Below are positions 1 through 10,100 of a DNA stretch of 47,675 nt, piece by piece. Under the pieces are notes generated by a model. The model searched no databases, was not told where the DNA came from, and saw only the letters and a program-made list of their open reading frames with translations. Position 1 is the first letter of the stretch. Each line of letters opens with the position of its first letter. The translations under genes were made by a program, and so were the position numbers. The DNA comes from JBEKCP01 sp050014815 (GTDB taxonomy: Bacteria; Planctomycetota; Planctomycetia; Pirellulales; Thermoguttaceae): contig JBEKCP010000001.1 in NCBI GenBank assembly GCA_050014815.1, forward strand, positions 1 to 47,675, given 5' to 3'.

Positions 1-1713
1 CATTAATGCCAGTGGCATCGATCCGATGCGAGGCGTTTGTGTGCGCTTCTCGTGGCATCCTGCACACCCCACCGTCTCCCCCGGTTGCACCGTGAAGAAA
101 CTCTGCATCCGTTTGACCGACATGTTGTTCTTATCAAGCGCCACGAAAAACAGACTTCGCATGGCGGGCATTTCTGCATAAGCAGACCCGTCCGCTTCCA
201 CAGGAATCGTGCCCAGAACACGCGAGAGTGTGAAAGTACTCATGTAACTGATCGTATCCATCCAATCGGCGAAATTGATCGGTTTGGGCAAGGATTCGAG
301 GACGAGGAGTTTCTCTATTTCGCCGGGTCGCACACCCTCCATATTCCGACCATGGAGGATATCCGCCAGGTAAATCGTCCCGGTCTCTTTCCCCATATCC
401 ACTCTGTCCGCCAACACCGGTTCACGCGGGCGCGATGTCAATGGACGCGGTTCGTGAACGTCAATTCCATCCGGATTTTCATAGATCATGTCCGCCGCCC
501 CGTTACCGTTAATCAAAAGGATTCGAGTGTTGTCACAAACCAGAAAACAATCTTCGGAAAAAGGATAGGGATCGCGTCCTCCCTCACGGATACGCTTCAC
601 CCTCCTTCTATCATCTGGTCCGGCCTTTTGATCCACGATTGTGACATCTCCCGCGTGTTCTGTCGCCCCATGTCCCCCCGAAAATGAGGCCACCACTTTG
701 TCTGTCCCGGGAATGGGTTTCGCGTCAAGCATGGCGGTGCCAGGGTTCGAGTTTCCATAATAGACCATTTGTCCGCTGCCATCCGGGTTCATGGTCCAGA
801 GGTGATGAAACTTCGTTTGATCGCGATCCACATACTCCCATCGCGTGTAGATCAGCCGGCCGTCAGGCAACATCCAAGGGGTGTTGTCATGCTCCACGTT
901 GGACGAGAGAGGTCGTATATTGCCGCCATTTCCGTCACAGCGATGGACCGTTGCCACCTGAGTGCGCCAACAAGGCACGAATCGCTTGCAACGCGAGGAG
1001 ATGAAGATGATGTTGCCATCCGGCAGGTAGGTGGGTTCAATGTCGTCGAACGGACCGTCCGTCAGTTGCCGCAGTGCGGTTCCGTCGGCATTAATTTCAT
1101 ACAAATTGAAGAACTCACTGCCATCTTTTAGATACGAGAACAGAATCTTTTTTCCGTCGTAATGGACTTGGGGATCGCGAACTCGGCCGGTGACGACCTT
1201 GAGTAACGGGGTCACCTGTTTGGTCCGGAGATTGAGACGGAAGAGGCCTCCGCCTCCTTGAATAGGGACTCTTCCATAATCAATTTCTCCGTTCTTACGA
1301 ATTGTTCCCCCTCTGCTTTCGTGGCCGAAGTTTGCGTACCAATGACCAAACACTGACTTGCGAACGGCAAACACGATATCCTCGACGCCGGCCATTGGCC
1401 CGCGAAGCGCCGCATCCAACAGGGGCACATAGGATGGAGGCGCTACCGGCTTCTTCTGTTTGGCCGGTTGCGATGGTGGCGAGGGTTGTTGAGCAACCGC
1501 TGTTCCAGGAATACTCGACGCAATCAGAAGACAATCGGCGGGCTGGCCGACGAGTGTTTCCCGGTCGGCCGCCAAAACATCCCGAGGTGGTTCCGCCGCC
1601 TGGGTGTTCAGTGTCAGGTTCAGTACGATCAATGCTCCCAAGGCCACTCGCCTTGTCCAGGTATTCATGGTCATCTTCTTGCGGCTATTGTCGCGGTTGG
1701 TGGTGTTGTTCAT
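1..1713 (-). CDS. HzsA-like secreted PD40 propeller / CXXCH protein (3' end outside window)
   Basis: The frame stays open for 571 codons from the ATG at 1713 to the window edge, so the C-terminus is missing. A second in-frame ATG at 1668 would put a typical signal peptide (TRRVALGALIVLNLTLNTQA) at the very N-terminus and may be the true start. The middle has TolB/PD40-type propeller repeats with motifs such as DGTALRQLTDGPFDDIEP and LPDGRLIYTRWEYVDRD. A CAGCH haem-binding motif lies at about residues 550-554, after the sequence VLGTIPVEADGSA. The same order of blocks is found in the complete protein at 12182-14797, which continues to a second CXXCH, so a second haem site probably lies beyond the window. 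The family resembles the hydrazine synthase alpha subunit middle domain, but nothing here indicates anammox. The DNA is clearly AT-richer than most of the window. The function is unknown; extracytoplasmic electron transfer or ligand binding is an inference. Confidence 0.85.
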   Translation of the reverse strand, partial: MNNTTNRDNSRKKMTMNTWTRRVALGALIVLNLTLNTQAAEPPRDVLAADRETLVGQPADCLLIASSIPGTAVAQQPSPPSQPAKQKKPVAPPSYVPLLDAALRGPMAGVEDIVFAVRKSVFGHWYANFGHESRGGTIRKNGEIDYGRVPIQGGGGLFRLNLRTKQVTPLLKVVTGRVRDPQVHYDGKKILFSYLKDGSEFFNLYEINADGTALRQLTDGPFDDIEPTYLPDGNIIFISSRCKRFVPCWRTQVATVHRCDGNGGNIRPLSSNVEHDNTPWMLPDGRLIYTRWEYVDRDQTKFHHLWTMNPDGSGQMVYYGNSNPGTAMLDAKPIPGTDKVVASFSGGHGATEHAGDVTIVDQKAGPDDRRRVKRIREGGRDPYPFSEDCFLVCDNTRILLINGNGAADMIYENPDGIDVHEPRPLTSRPREPVLADRVDMGKETGTIYLADILHGRNMEGVRPGEIEKLLVLESLPKPINFADWMDTISYMSTFTLSRVLGTIPVEADGSAYAEMPAMRSLFFVALDKNNMSVKRMQSFFTVQPGETVGCAGCHEKRTQTPRIGSMPLALM

Positions 1714-1756
1714 GGAAGTCTTTCGATGTTCAAATCTCCGTCTACCGGAATAATGC

Positions 1757-4700
1757 TCATGGTTGTGTCGCTCCTTTGGGGGTGGCCGCCTGAACTTCAC
1801 CGGCAACTTGGTACAATTCTCTTACGGCGGCGTTCCAGCGGCGCTGGCTGGTTGCGATCGGATCTCGCCAAGCGTAACGACCTGAAATAATGGATTCAAA
1901 GGCTTGGACGGCTTCCAGGGCTTTTTCCTTCTTTTCTTTGGTCAGATCGGCACAACGGTCTTTTGTCTCTCGGTACACTGCTGCTGTTTGCAGTCCTTCG
2001 CGCAACAATTCATAGCACGGTTGGGGTTCGGCACCATTGGGACCAGGCGTCGTTATTCGCTCGACAAGACCGTTTCGCGGCGTACCACCTCTTCCTGTCC
2101 AGACATTCAAGGAGAACCAGTAATCGAGACCAATCTCACTGGTACCCTGACTTCCGTCTATCAGATCACCTATTGGTTGGTCACGCCATTGCGGTGAAAA
2201 AGGGCCGCCACCTTCAGGGACATAATTCCTACGATTGCCACACGTATAGGGATAGAGACGTTTCATAAAATACCCCGCTGCCACGGTTCCGAAATAATTA
2301 TGTTTCGCAGGAAGGATCCCTTCGAGCCAACCCACCTCGGCACCGCAGAGCAGGGTGAGTTTTCCCTCAGCGGACGGCAACGGAAGACCGTACCCATGGC
2401 GGTAAACACGCCAACGCCAGTCGGGCGCCATCTCTTTGAAGAAGGTGACGACCTCCTCCTGTGGATCCGCGTCCCAAGGTACACCCAATACAACCTTCGT
2501 GTCACGCCAACCGCGTTTAATTAACCTTTCTCGGATACCATCGAAAATGGGCTGCCAGAATTCTTTGGACTTTGGCGTACCGTAGAATGGTGCCCGGATG
2601 TTCTCCAGCGTGCCGTCTGATTTCATGCGAGTGACTTTCACCGAATTCTGCGACGTATAACTGCCCCCAAATGTGCCTTGCGGTCCCATCTGGTCCCACA
2701 TGTACAGCGTGAGGTATTTCGGTTGTCCGCAGATTCGCTGCCAGAGATCGAGATATCGATCCATATAGACAAAATCCGGCGCACCGTTGGCATCCCGTCG
2801 CACCATGGTGTAGCGTTCAGGCAATACTCCTTCGGCGATGAGGAAGACCTGGCACGATTCGCTCCCTATGTCGCGTAAGAGACGAAGCGACGGTTCCATA
2901 TACTTGAGATGCTCGTCTGACCATGGTTCGACCTTGTACTGGCGGGTAATGGCATCGGGTGAATGGATGAAGGCCGTCAACATCGGCCAATCTTTCGGCG
3001 CCGATATGACATAGGCCATGATCTCCAGGCGAATCGGCAAAGATCCTTCAAATCCTTGGCAGGTGACTTTCAAGGATCCCGTATAGACACCGGGTTTTGC
3101 ATCTTTGGGAGCATGCACCAACAGAACCAGATACTGCCTTTTTCCGTCCGCCGGTTTCAATATAAAAGTCTGGTCGTCCTTGAACCATCGCACTTGCACC
3201 GCCTCTGCTGGTACAACCGCTCCGTCTGGTCCGGTCAAAGGTGTCGGTGTTGCGCTAATACCGGTCAATTGCGGGCCGGCGAGACTTGCCCTGGTTGACA
3301 AAGCATATCCATCGCGCGGCACTACCAGACGCAATCCACCAATTTCATCCGCGGAGAAAGTAATCGGTTTTGCCGGTTCTGGCGCGGTTGTGGGAGGTAT
3401 CGGTGTCATCTTTAATAGCTCTGCCATCCGGTAGAGTTCTCGCACGGCACTGTTCCATGTTCCTGATCTTCTTCCACTGGGCACCTTCAATCGACAGTGA
3501 ACAAGCGCATCAAAAAGTTCATAGGTCTCCGTCGCCTGGTACCGAACTTCCTCCGGCAGTCGCGCATCATGGTTGCGCACCTGAAGAAATGCCTCGGCCA
3601 CCTGCATACCCTCGCGCAGCAACTCATAGGACAGATTCGGTTCAGCACCCGTGGGACTCGGAGTCGTCAGCGACATGGGGAGTGATTCATGCAAATTCTT
3701 TTGCCACGGGTTAGGGCTTTTGCTTTTGCGAGTCAGATCGAACGTTCCGCGCCCCTTCTCAACCGGCATCGCCCAGAAATCCAAGCCGACCTGACTCAGG
3801 CCCTGAACGGCGCCCCTCATGGTCAAAGGATACACATCGAGCCACGAATGGATACCAGACCAACCCCCGATATTACCGCTGGCGACCGTCAAGGGATACG
3901 AGCGTTTCATGCCGACCCCTCTGACGATATCCGCTGGAGAAGCCCCCTGGTCTCGTTTGGTGGGATAAACGGAGAGTGGAGCAACTCCTTCCAACCAACC
4001 CACCTCCAAACCATTGGTCAGGACGAGTTTCCCGCTCGTATCAGGCGACGGAAGATAGATACCATAGGCGAACACGCGCCAACGCCACCCGGGCGCAACT
4101 TCCTGAAAAAACAAGACAACCTCCTTTTCCGGTTGTTTGTTGGTGGGTGCTCTATCTGCATGCGCGGGTGCTCCTTGGTCCCCGGGAGTACCCAAGAGCA
4201 CTTCGGTGTCCTTCCAGCCGCGTTTGGCCAAGCGGTCGCGGATGCCGTCAAAAACCGGTTGCCAGAATGCCTTTGATCCTGGCGTGCCGTAATACGGCGC
4301 GCGAATGTTCTCCAGCGTGCCGTCCGCCTTGATCTGAGTGACCTTTACCGAGTTCGTCGCCGACCACGGTGGAGCGCCCTCGCTCTGGTCCCACAGGTAT
4401 AACGTCAACTTCTTCGGTTGCCCGCACACCTTCTGCCAGAGGTCGAGATACCGGTCCATCCAGGTGAAATCCGGCGAACCATCCGCGCGCCGCCGGACCA
4501 TGCTGTAACGCTCGTTGATGATGGCTTCGGCAATTAGGTAAACCTGACAGGACTCACTGCCCAGATCATTCAAGAGACGCAGCGACGGTTCCATCAACTT
4601 CAGATGGGCATCCGACCAGGGTTCTACCTTGTACTGGAGCGCGATGGTGTCCGGCGAATGGATCAAACCCGTCAACATGTACCGATCCTTTGGGGCCGGA

Positions 4701-5209
4701 ACGACCCAGGGCATGACTTCCACGGTGACCGGCAGATCGCCCGTAAATCCCTCGCAGGCGACGCCCAGGCGTCCGGTGTACACGCCGGCGGCGGCAGCCT
4801 TCGGCGCGTGGACGGTCAACATAATGTGTAGCTGCTGCCCGAGCACGGCCCGGCCTTCCCGGTATTCCTTGGTCACGGGCGTCGGCGTGAACTGGTCCCC
4901 GCTGAGCCAGCGTACCTGCACGGCCTCGGGCGGCAATACTGCCCCGCCGGGCCCGGTCAGACGCGGCGGTGTAACGGTGAGGTCGGCGATTTTCGGCCCA
5001 CGCACCACGGACAATGCCGAAGCATACCCATCGCGCGGCACGACCAGTCGCAACCCGGCGTCAGCGGAAAGGGTGTCACGGGTGTCGATGGCAACCGGCG
5101 CCAACTCAGTTGGGATCGCAACAGGATTCTTGACCGGTTCAACTGCGATTACCTGTGTCAGGACCGTAAACGCCATGGCCATGACGGCGATGATGGGCGG
5201 GATCTTCAT
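1757..5209 (-). CDS. Internally duplicated secreted glycoside-hydrolase-like protein (DUF4091/GH123-like, two tandem copies)
   Basis: This is an 1150-residue protein. The ATG at 5209 follows an AGGAG box and gives a Sec signal (IIAVMAMAFTVLTQVIAVEP). Residues about 51-600 and 624-1150 are two copies of the same architecture. Each starts with an LRLVVPRDGYA beta-sandwich and continues with a TIM-barrel-like region holding paired motifs: IHSPDTIALQYKVEPWSD and IHSPDAITRQYKVEPWSD, MDRYLDLWQKVCGQPK and MDRYLDLWQRICGQPK, GTLENIRAPYYGTP and GTLENIRAPFYGTP. Both copies end in a helical YELLREG segment. The layout of an N-terminal sandwich, a barrel and a C-terminal helical part is typical of DUF4091/GH123-like proteins, so a role in glycan processing outside the cytoplasm is likely, although I cannot identify the catalytic acids with certainty. 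The second copy is encoded in AT-richer DNA than the first. An IS66 remnant lies just upstream on the other strand. Confidence 0.8.
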   Translation of the reverse strand: MKIPPIIAVMAMAFTVLTQVIAVEPVKNPVAIPTELAPVAIDTRDTLSADAGLRLVVPRDGYASALSVVRGPKIADLTVTPPRLTGPGGAVLPPEAVQVRWLSGDQFTPTPVTKEYREGRAVLGQQLHIMLTVHAPKAAAAGVYTGRLGVACEGFTGDLPVTVEVMPWVVPAPKDRYMLTGLIHSPDTIALQYKVEPWSDAHLKLMEPSLRLLNDLGSESCQVYLIAEAIINERYSMVRRRADGSPDFTWMDRYLDLWQKVCGQPKKLTLYLWDQSEGAPPWSATNSVKVTQIKADGTLENIRAPYYGTPGSKAFWQPVFDGIRDRLAKRGWKDTEVLLGTPGDQGAPAHADRAPTNKQPEKEVVLFFQEVAPGWRWRVFAYGIYLPSPDTSGKLVLTNGLEVGWLEGVAPLSVYPTKRDQGASPADIVRGVGMKRSYPLTVASGNIGGWSGIHSWLDVYPLTMRGAVQGLSQVGLDFWAMPVEKGRGTFDLTRKSKSPNPWQKNLHESLPMSLTTPSPTGAEPNLSYELLREGMQVAEAFLQVRNHDARLPEEVRYQATETYELFDALVHCRLKVPSGRRSGTWNSAVRELYRMAELLKMTPIPPTTAPEPAKPITFSADEIGGLRLVVPRDGYALSTRASLAGPQLTGISATPTPLTGPDGAVVPAEAVQVRWFKDDQTFILKPADGKRQYLVLLVHAPKDAKPGVYTGSLKVTCQGFEGSLPIRLEIMAYVISAPKDWPMLTAFIHSPDAITRQYKVEPWSDEHLKYMEPSLRLLRDIGSESCQVFLIAEGVLPERYTMVRRDANGAPDFVYMDRYLDLWQRICGQPKYLTLYMWDQMGPQGTFGGSYTSQNSVKVTRMKSDGTLENIRAPFYGTPKSKEFWQPIFDGIRERLIKRGWRDTKVVLGVPWDADPQEEVVTFFKEMAPDWRWRVYRHGYGLPLPSAEGKLTLLCGAEVGWLEGILPAKHNYFGTVAAGYFMKRLYPYTCGNRRNYVPEGGGPFSPQWRDQPIGDLIDGSQGTSEIGLDYWFSLNVWTGRGGTPRNGLVERITTPGPNGAEPQPCYELLREGLQTAAVYRETKDRCADLTKEKKEKALEAVQAFESIISGRYAWRDPIATSQRRWNAAVRELYQVAGEVQAATPKGATQP

Positions 5210-5231
5210 GGGGGTTGTTCTCCTCGTTTCT

Positions 5232-5423
5232 TGTTGGTGCCCGCACCGCCACAAGTTCCACTACGCTCCGTTTCCGACGGCGCTCGAGAAGGCCGGATTG
5301 TTCGGCCCGCGGCTGTTGGCCCTGGTGGGCTGGTTGAAGGGCGTCTGCCACATGTCCTTCACCACGATCCGCAAGTACCTCCGCGACGTAGTGGACGTCC
5401 GCGTCAGCCGCGGCTATCTCGCC
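5232..5423 (+). pseudogene. IS66-family transposase remnant
   Basis: On the plus strand, opposite to all neighbours, an open stretch encodes about 64 residues with the IS66 transposase pattern: a zinc-finger-like tail (CPHRHKFHYAPFP), then GLFGPRLLALVGWLKGVCHM and SFTTIRKYLRDVV, ending at SRGYLA. After that the similarity stops abruptly and an unrelated tail runs to a stop at 5495. There is no start codon, DDE domain or visible terminal inverted repeat, so it is a dead internal fragment. It occupies the 292-bp spacer between the PQQ gene and the duplicated glycosidase-like gene, exactly where base composition begins to change, and is the only clear sign of an insertion sequence in the window. 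Confidence 0.7.
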
Positions 5424-5501
5424 TTCTCTGGTCTCACGGTTTCTCCCTGGTCTGCGCCACCGGCCTGGACCGTGAACGCTTACCTGTTTTGTTAGAACCC
5501 T

Positions 5502-6761
5502 CTATTTTGCGCCAATGTCGTAAACGTAGAGGAAATCGCCATGCCGGAGGTACAGCCGCTTGCCGCAGACGACCGGGTGGGCCCAGGTCGGGCCTTGGCC
5601 GCCCTTGGGCAGGCGGAACTCGCTGACCACTTTCATCCCCTCGGGGCTGATCTTCGCCAGGCCGACCCGCGAGTTCTCGCTGAGCATGTAGAGCAAGCCA
5701 TCGGCATAGGTGGCCGACCCTTTGCCGACACCTTGCGCGACCCACTTCTTGTCGCCCGTGGCCCAATCGAGGCACACCCACTTCGCCGAGTTCTGATTGT
5801 GGGCGGAACCGTACAGATAGCCGTCCAACAGCAGCACGCCGCCATGATGGTTGTCCATTTCTTTGGTATCCCAAAGCTTCTCGGCCGTGGCCGTCTTGCC
5901 GTCGGCCTTGACCTTGAGCATGACCCCACCGGCGCCGTAGCCGGTGCTGACAAAGACTTGGCCATCGTGATAGATGGGGCTGGTCACGTTCACATCGTAT
6001 TTCGTCGGTTTCGGAAAACGCCAGAGCAACTCGCCGTTGTCGGCATTGACCGCAATCACCGACTTGGCGGTGAGCGTCAGCAGCATGCGGAGACTGCCCA
6101 TTTTGGCCAGGGTGGGCGACGCATAGCCGGTTGCCTCGTCGACGCTGCCCGACTTCCAAATCGTTTCGCCCGTGAGTTTGTTCAGGGCCACTAGCGCGTT
6201 CTCTTTTCCGCCCGGCGAGCAGATCAACCGATCGCCGTCGATGAGCACCGATTCGGCCAAGGCCCACTGGATGTTGTGGCCACCGAACTTTTCGAGGATG
6301 TTGATGCCCCAGAGTTTTTCGCCGGTGGCCGTTTTCAGGCAGACCAATTCGCCCATCGGACTTTCTTGGTACAACCGCTCGCCATCGAACGTGGGCGTGC
6401 CGCGGGTGCCGGGATAGGACTTCGTCCAGGCCGGGCCGGCAGGAACTTGCCAGCGGACTTTGCCCGCGAGATCCAGCGCCGTAATGACCGTCGTGTCGTC
6501 AAGGTTGCCGTCGGTGAAGACGAGCCCATCGCCGATCGTGACGCCGGCAAAGCCTTCGCCCAGTTTCTCGCTCGTCCAGAGCAACTTTGGCCCACCCTCC
6601 GGCCATTGCTTCAACAGTCCGGTTTCGGTCGAAATGTTGTCGCCCTTTGGGCCGTGGAACCGCGGCCATGCCGGGCTTTCCGCGACCACCAGGCGCGTCG
6701 CGCCAGCGGTAACGATGAGGATGATAGCAAGCCGTAGTGATCGGAGCCCGGCGTGCAGCAT
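5502..6761 (-). CDS. Secreted PQQ-type beta-propeller protein
   Basis: The product has 419 residues. The ATG at 6761 sits nine bases after an AAGGA box, and the N-terminus (LRLAIILIVTAGATRLVVAE) is a Sec signal peptide. The mature part opens with the common planctomycete signature WPRFHGPKGDNISTETGLL. It then shows repeated blades of the form D-x-x-TG-x-x-LW (LKTATGEKLW, NKLTGETIWKSG, NADNGELLWRFP, DWATGDKKWVAQ). This is the PQQ_2 / quinoprotein-alcohol-dehydrogenase-like propeller fold. Family members act as scaffolds or putative quinoproteins in the periplasm. I see no haem motif or recognisable dehydrogenase active site, so enzymatic activity is doubtful. It probably forms a complete propeller of seven or eight blades. 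Confidence 0.88.
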   Translation of the reverse strand: MLHAGLRSLRLAIILIVTAGATRLVVAESPAWPRFHGPKGDNISTETGLLKQWPEGGPKLLWTSEKLGEGFAGVTIGDGLVFTDGNLDDTTVITALDLAGKVRWQVPAGPAWTKSYPGTRGTPTFDGERLYQESPMGELVCLKTATGEKLWGINILEKFGGHNIQWALAESVLIDGDRLICSPGGKENALVALNKLTGETIWKSGSVDEATGYASPTLAKMGSLRMLLTLTAKSVIAVNADNGELLWRFPKPTKYDVNVTSPIYHDGQVFVSTGYGAGGVMLKVKADGKTATAEKLWDTKEMDNHHGGVLLLDGYLYGSAHNQNSAKWVCLDWATGDKKWVAQGVGKGSATYADGLLYMLSENSRVGLAKISPEGMKVVSEFRLPKGGQGPTWAHPVVCGKRLYLRHGDFLYVYDIGAK

Positions 6762-6837
6762 GGTTCTGGTCCTTGGGAGGGAATGGTAAAATAGTTAGTT
6801 GTGTCTGCCGACATTCGCGGCGTTCGGTGTCAAGGCA

Positions 6838-6996
6838 CTATTGTAGCTTGTAGTCGCTGGTCCCCAAATGCACCACCAGACCGCGAACTTGGCCGCCGGC
6901 AACCCCGGGCAGTTCGGCCAGATCCGCCCGGCCCTCGGCCGTCGCGCCCATCGCAAGGATGGCCAGCAACACGGTGAATCGGTACGCGACTTCCAT
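6838..6996 (-). pseudogene. Truncated start of a PQQ-propeller/methyltransferase-like gene
   Basis: A 52-residue frame starts with MEVAYRFTVLLAILAMGATA, a good Sec signal, and continues to GGQVRGLVVHLGTSDYKLQ before stopping. The last block matches LTAGLVVHLGVSDGQLELDL near the N-terminus of the 887-residue propeller at 35915-38578, the degenerate SAM-binding motif of planctomycete propellers that carry a methyltransferase-like head. The stop falls directly inside that motif and no continuation is seen in the other frames, so this is most likely the 5' end of a gene whose body was deleted. Production of a short secreted peptide cannot be excluded. Confidence 0.5.
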
Positions 6997-7029
6997 GGTG
7001 GATATCTCATTCGGGTGCGTGGCGTAATT

Positions 7030-7083
7030 GTGGTACAGGCGTCCTGCCTGTATGTTTCTGGACAGGCGAGACGCCTGCACCAC
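7030..7083. repeat. Intergenic imperfect palindrome (22-bp arms)
   Basis: The arms are 7030-7051 and 7062-7083, with 19 of 22 positions complementary, separated by a 10-bp loop. The palindrome begins and ends with GTGG/CCAC and contains the complementary core CAGGCG/CGCCTG. It lies between the heparinase-like gene and the truncated propeller relic, just upstream of the relic's start. Palindromes of this look are frequent in planctomycete spacers and resemble REP or MITE-like elements, but no T-run follows, so it does not look like a simple rho-independent terminator. It is unrelated in sequence to the two hairpins at 27471 and 35818. Confidence 0.65.
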
Positions 7084-7143
7084 AAGAAACTCACCAAGTT
7101 GTTCTTTTACAGGCCCTCAGATGTTTCTCGGGTAATTGCCGTT

Positions 7144-10100
7144 TCAGTTGCCTCCTGGGCCGGCGTTGCCCAGCACGATCTTCCGGCCGTCGAAGGCGAC
7201 GGTTCGCCGTCCGACGGTCGCGCGGGCGTCCAGGCCCTTGCCCACGGCCTTCACCTCCGGCCCCTCGCCCTTCTGGATCGTCACGACGACGAAGAAGTTG
7301 CCGTCGGTCCCATCGGCGCCGTTGGCGAAAATGCCGGGGGCGGTGAAGGCGGCCTCGCCGCGATTGTACGTCTGCTGGAACTTGAGCGTCCGCACCCCGG
7401 CCTTGATCTGCGGGTCGGCCGGGCCGATAAAGGTCATCTTCATCGTCGCGCCGTCGGGTTTGGCGACCGTCACGGTGTTGCCCTGGACCTTGACGTTCTT
7501 GAAATCGCCCGCCGCGTCGGAGACCTTGTCGGACGACACGTCGGCCAGGTACCACGGCCAGACCTTGCTCTTGCCGCCGGTGATCTTGTCCACCAGAACG
7601 AAGAGGCAGGGGGCGCCACTGGCGCCGCTGTAGTCCACGGCATAGGCCCGCAGGCCCTGGATGCCCGAGTCCTCGAAGGTGGTCTCCTTGCGGACATTGC
7701 CGTACGCCCCGTAGCCGAGTTTGCGGCAATAGATCTCGTTCATGTCGGCCGTCAGCACGCCGGAGCCGTCCTTTTCCATCTTCACGAAACTGGTGAGCGC
7801 CCGGCCGGCGTCGTTGATCTGGTCCTCGGGCAACATGACGACCGGGTCGAAGCACCGCTTGTTGTCCAGCCGGACCGTCGGGTAGCCCATGTTCCATTGA
7901 TGGCCGAGGCCCATAATGCGGAACGTGCCGGCGTTGGGCATGTAGTAGCCCTTCGGGCGGTTCGATTTGAGCCAGACCTGGACGAGGAAATCGTCCTTCC
8001 CCTCCCAGCCGTTGCGGAAACCGTAGTAGCCGAAGTCCGGGGCTTCCCAGGTCAAGGGCATGACGCCCTTGGGCGGCTTGGGCTCCATGTCCAACGGATA
8101 GTTGACGAAAGCCCGCGGCGTAACATACCACTTCGCATTGGAGACGGCCTTGCCCGCGTCCGCCTTGCCCGTGATCCCCAAGGACCGGTTCCAGGCCCAG
8201 AGGACGGCCGGCTTCCATTCTTCCGGCACGATCGGGAAGTTGTAGGCGAAGTAGTCCGGGCCGATCCCGGTGGGGCCGTGGATCTCGTGAGTCACGGGCT
8301 CGCCCTTGTCGGGATAGACGTGCGCGAACACGCGCCGCGGCAGCGCGTGGCTGATGTCGCCCCACGGCGACAGGTCGCGGCCGAAGCAGATGCGATAGGC
8401 CGAGGCGTACATGGCCGGGTGCAGGCCGAGCTCGTACGATTCGGCGCTGGTGACCGACTGGGCCCCGCCGGTACCCACGCCCTCGCGAAACTGGAGAAAC
8501 ATGAGATAGCGGGTCACCTCGAACATGCGCTGGTAGTCCTGGTCCCAGCCGCCGGTGCGCTTCCACTCGGCCATGTCGTGTTGCCAGTCCTTCAGGGCGC
8601 GGGCGTGGCCTTCCTGGAATCGCGCCAGCACGGCCTTCGACGCCTCGAAGTCTTGCTCCGTGGCGCCGTCCAGTTTCGGCTGGAGCGAGTCCCACCGGGT
8701 CCTGACTCGCATGACGACCAGCATCGGATAGAGGCCCTTCTGCAGCTTGACAACCTGCCCGTCGGCCAGCGTGTGGCCGTTCAGGACGAGCTGCTGGCTG
8801 CCGAAGCGGGTGCCGCCCGCACGGACCTTCACCAGGCGCGGCTCGGCGTTGTCCAGCACGGAGTAGAGGCAGAGCGTCAGCGGGGCATCCTTGACCATTT
8901 CCGGTCCCGGCCCGCGCTTGACGTGCCCGGGACTGACCGATTTGCCGACGTTCAGGTAGACGCCGCCGGCGGGAGGCACGAACTCCGGGGCCAGCGGTTT
9001 GAACTCATACTTGACCCCTTCGAAGGTGAAGGCCGTGCCGGCGGTGGGGCGGCATTTCTCGACGCCGCCGGCGTCCCGCAGCGGGTCGGCCGCGATGATG
9101 GCCCGGACGGGCCCCGCGGCCAGCCACTTCGCCGGCGACTTGCCCGGCTCCAACGGCACGACGGGCACGTCCTTGCCCGGCTGGTAGTCGGCGGCCGGCG
9201 GCACCTCGGCGATCGGATCGAGGGCGGCGGGCGGGGCCGGCTCGGGCCCCTTCTCGCCCAGAAACGTCAACGCCCCCAGTGCCACGCCGTAGTAGAGCGA
9301 GCCCGCCTCGCCGTTGCCGTAGGTATATTGTCCCTGCGTGTTGAACATCCCGCGCTGCCACAGGATCCGCTCGGCCCAGGTCATGAGGTACCGCTCGATC
9401 CGCTTCTTGAACGCCTCGTCCCAGGCGTCGTAGCAGAGATCGTAGGCCACGGCCGGATGCTCCCAGACGTAGCCGTAGTGGAAGATGCCGTGGTGGGAGC
9501 CGGGCGTCTTGGCGTCTTTGAAGTTGCAGTTGAGCATCCGCTCGACGATCTCCCGCGCCTGCTCGGCATACTTCTTATCGCCGGTCAGTTGATACTGGAT
9601 GCCCAGGGTGATGGCGTCGTCGGCCTTCAGCGCGGCCTGGCCCAAGGGCGTCTTGGCCTTCTCCCGCAGCGCGGCTAAATCGCTCTTGCGGAAGAGGATC
9701 CTCGGGTGCTCGCCCGGGGCGATCGGCTCGGGATACGTGGTGTACTGTTTCGACGGCGGGAGGATACGGGCCTCGGCGCGGCCCTGGGCCGGCGCGCCGC
9801 GGAATGTACCGCTATAGGTCCCCTCGAATGCCCCGCCGCCTTTGGCCTTCAGGGCGATCTTGTAGTCGGCGGGTCCGCCCGGGACGTAGTTGTCGCCGCT
9901 GATGTTCATCGTGACGGTCAGGTCGATGGCCTGGTCCGAGACGGTCCCTTGTTCGACCAGCCCGAGTTGGAGGGCCGTGTTCAGGTCGCCGGCCACGCCG
10001 AGCACCTGCTCCCAACGCTCGCCCGAGCGGACGAGAAACAGCAGCAGCATGGCCCCGCCCTTGGGCTGTTCGTTTCCTTTCTGCCACGCCGCATCGTAGA

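Noticed and set aside
6824..6834. TTGACA upstream of the PQQ gene at 6761
   Set aside because: The sequence 17 bp downstream is CGGCAG, which does not resemble a -10 box.
6868..9678. 936-codon open frame on the plus strand
   Set aside because: It is exactly antisense to the heparinase-like gene. The translation is low-complexity (His/Arg/Gly/Val-rich), as expected for the shadow frame of GC-rich DNA, and has no domain pattern.
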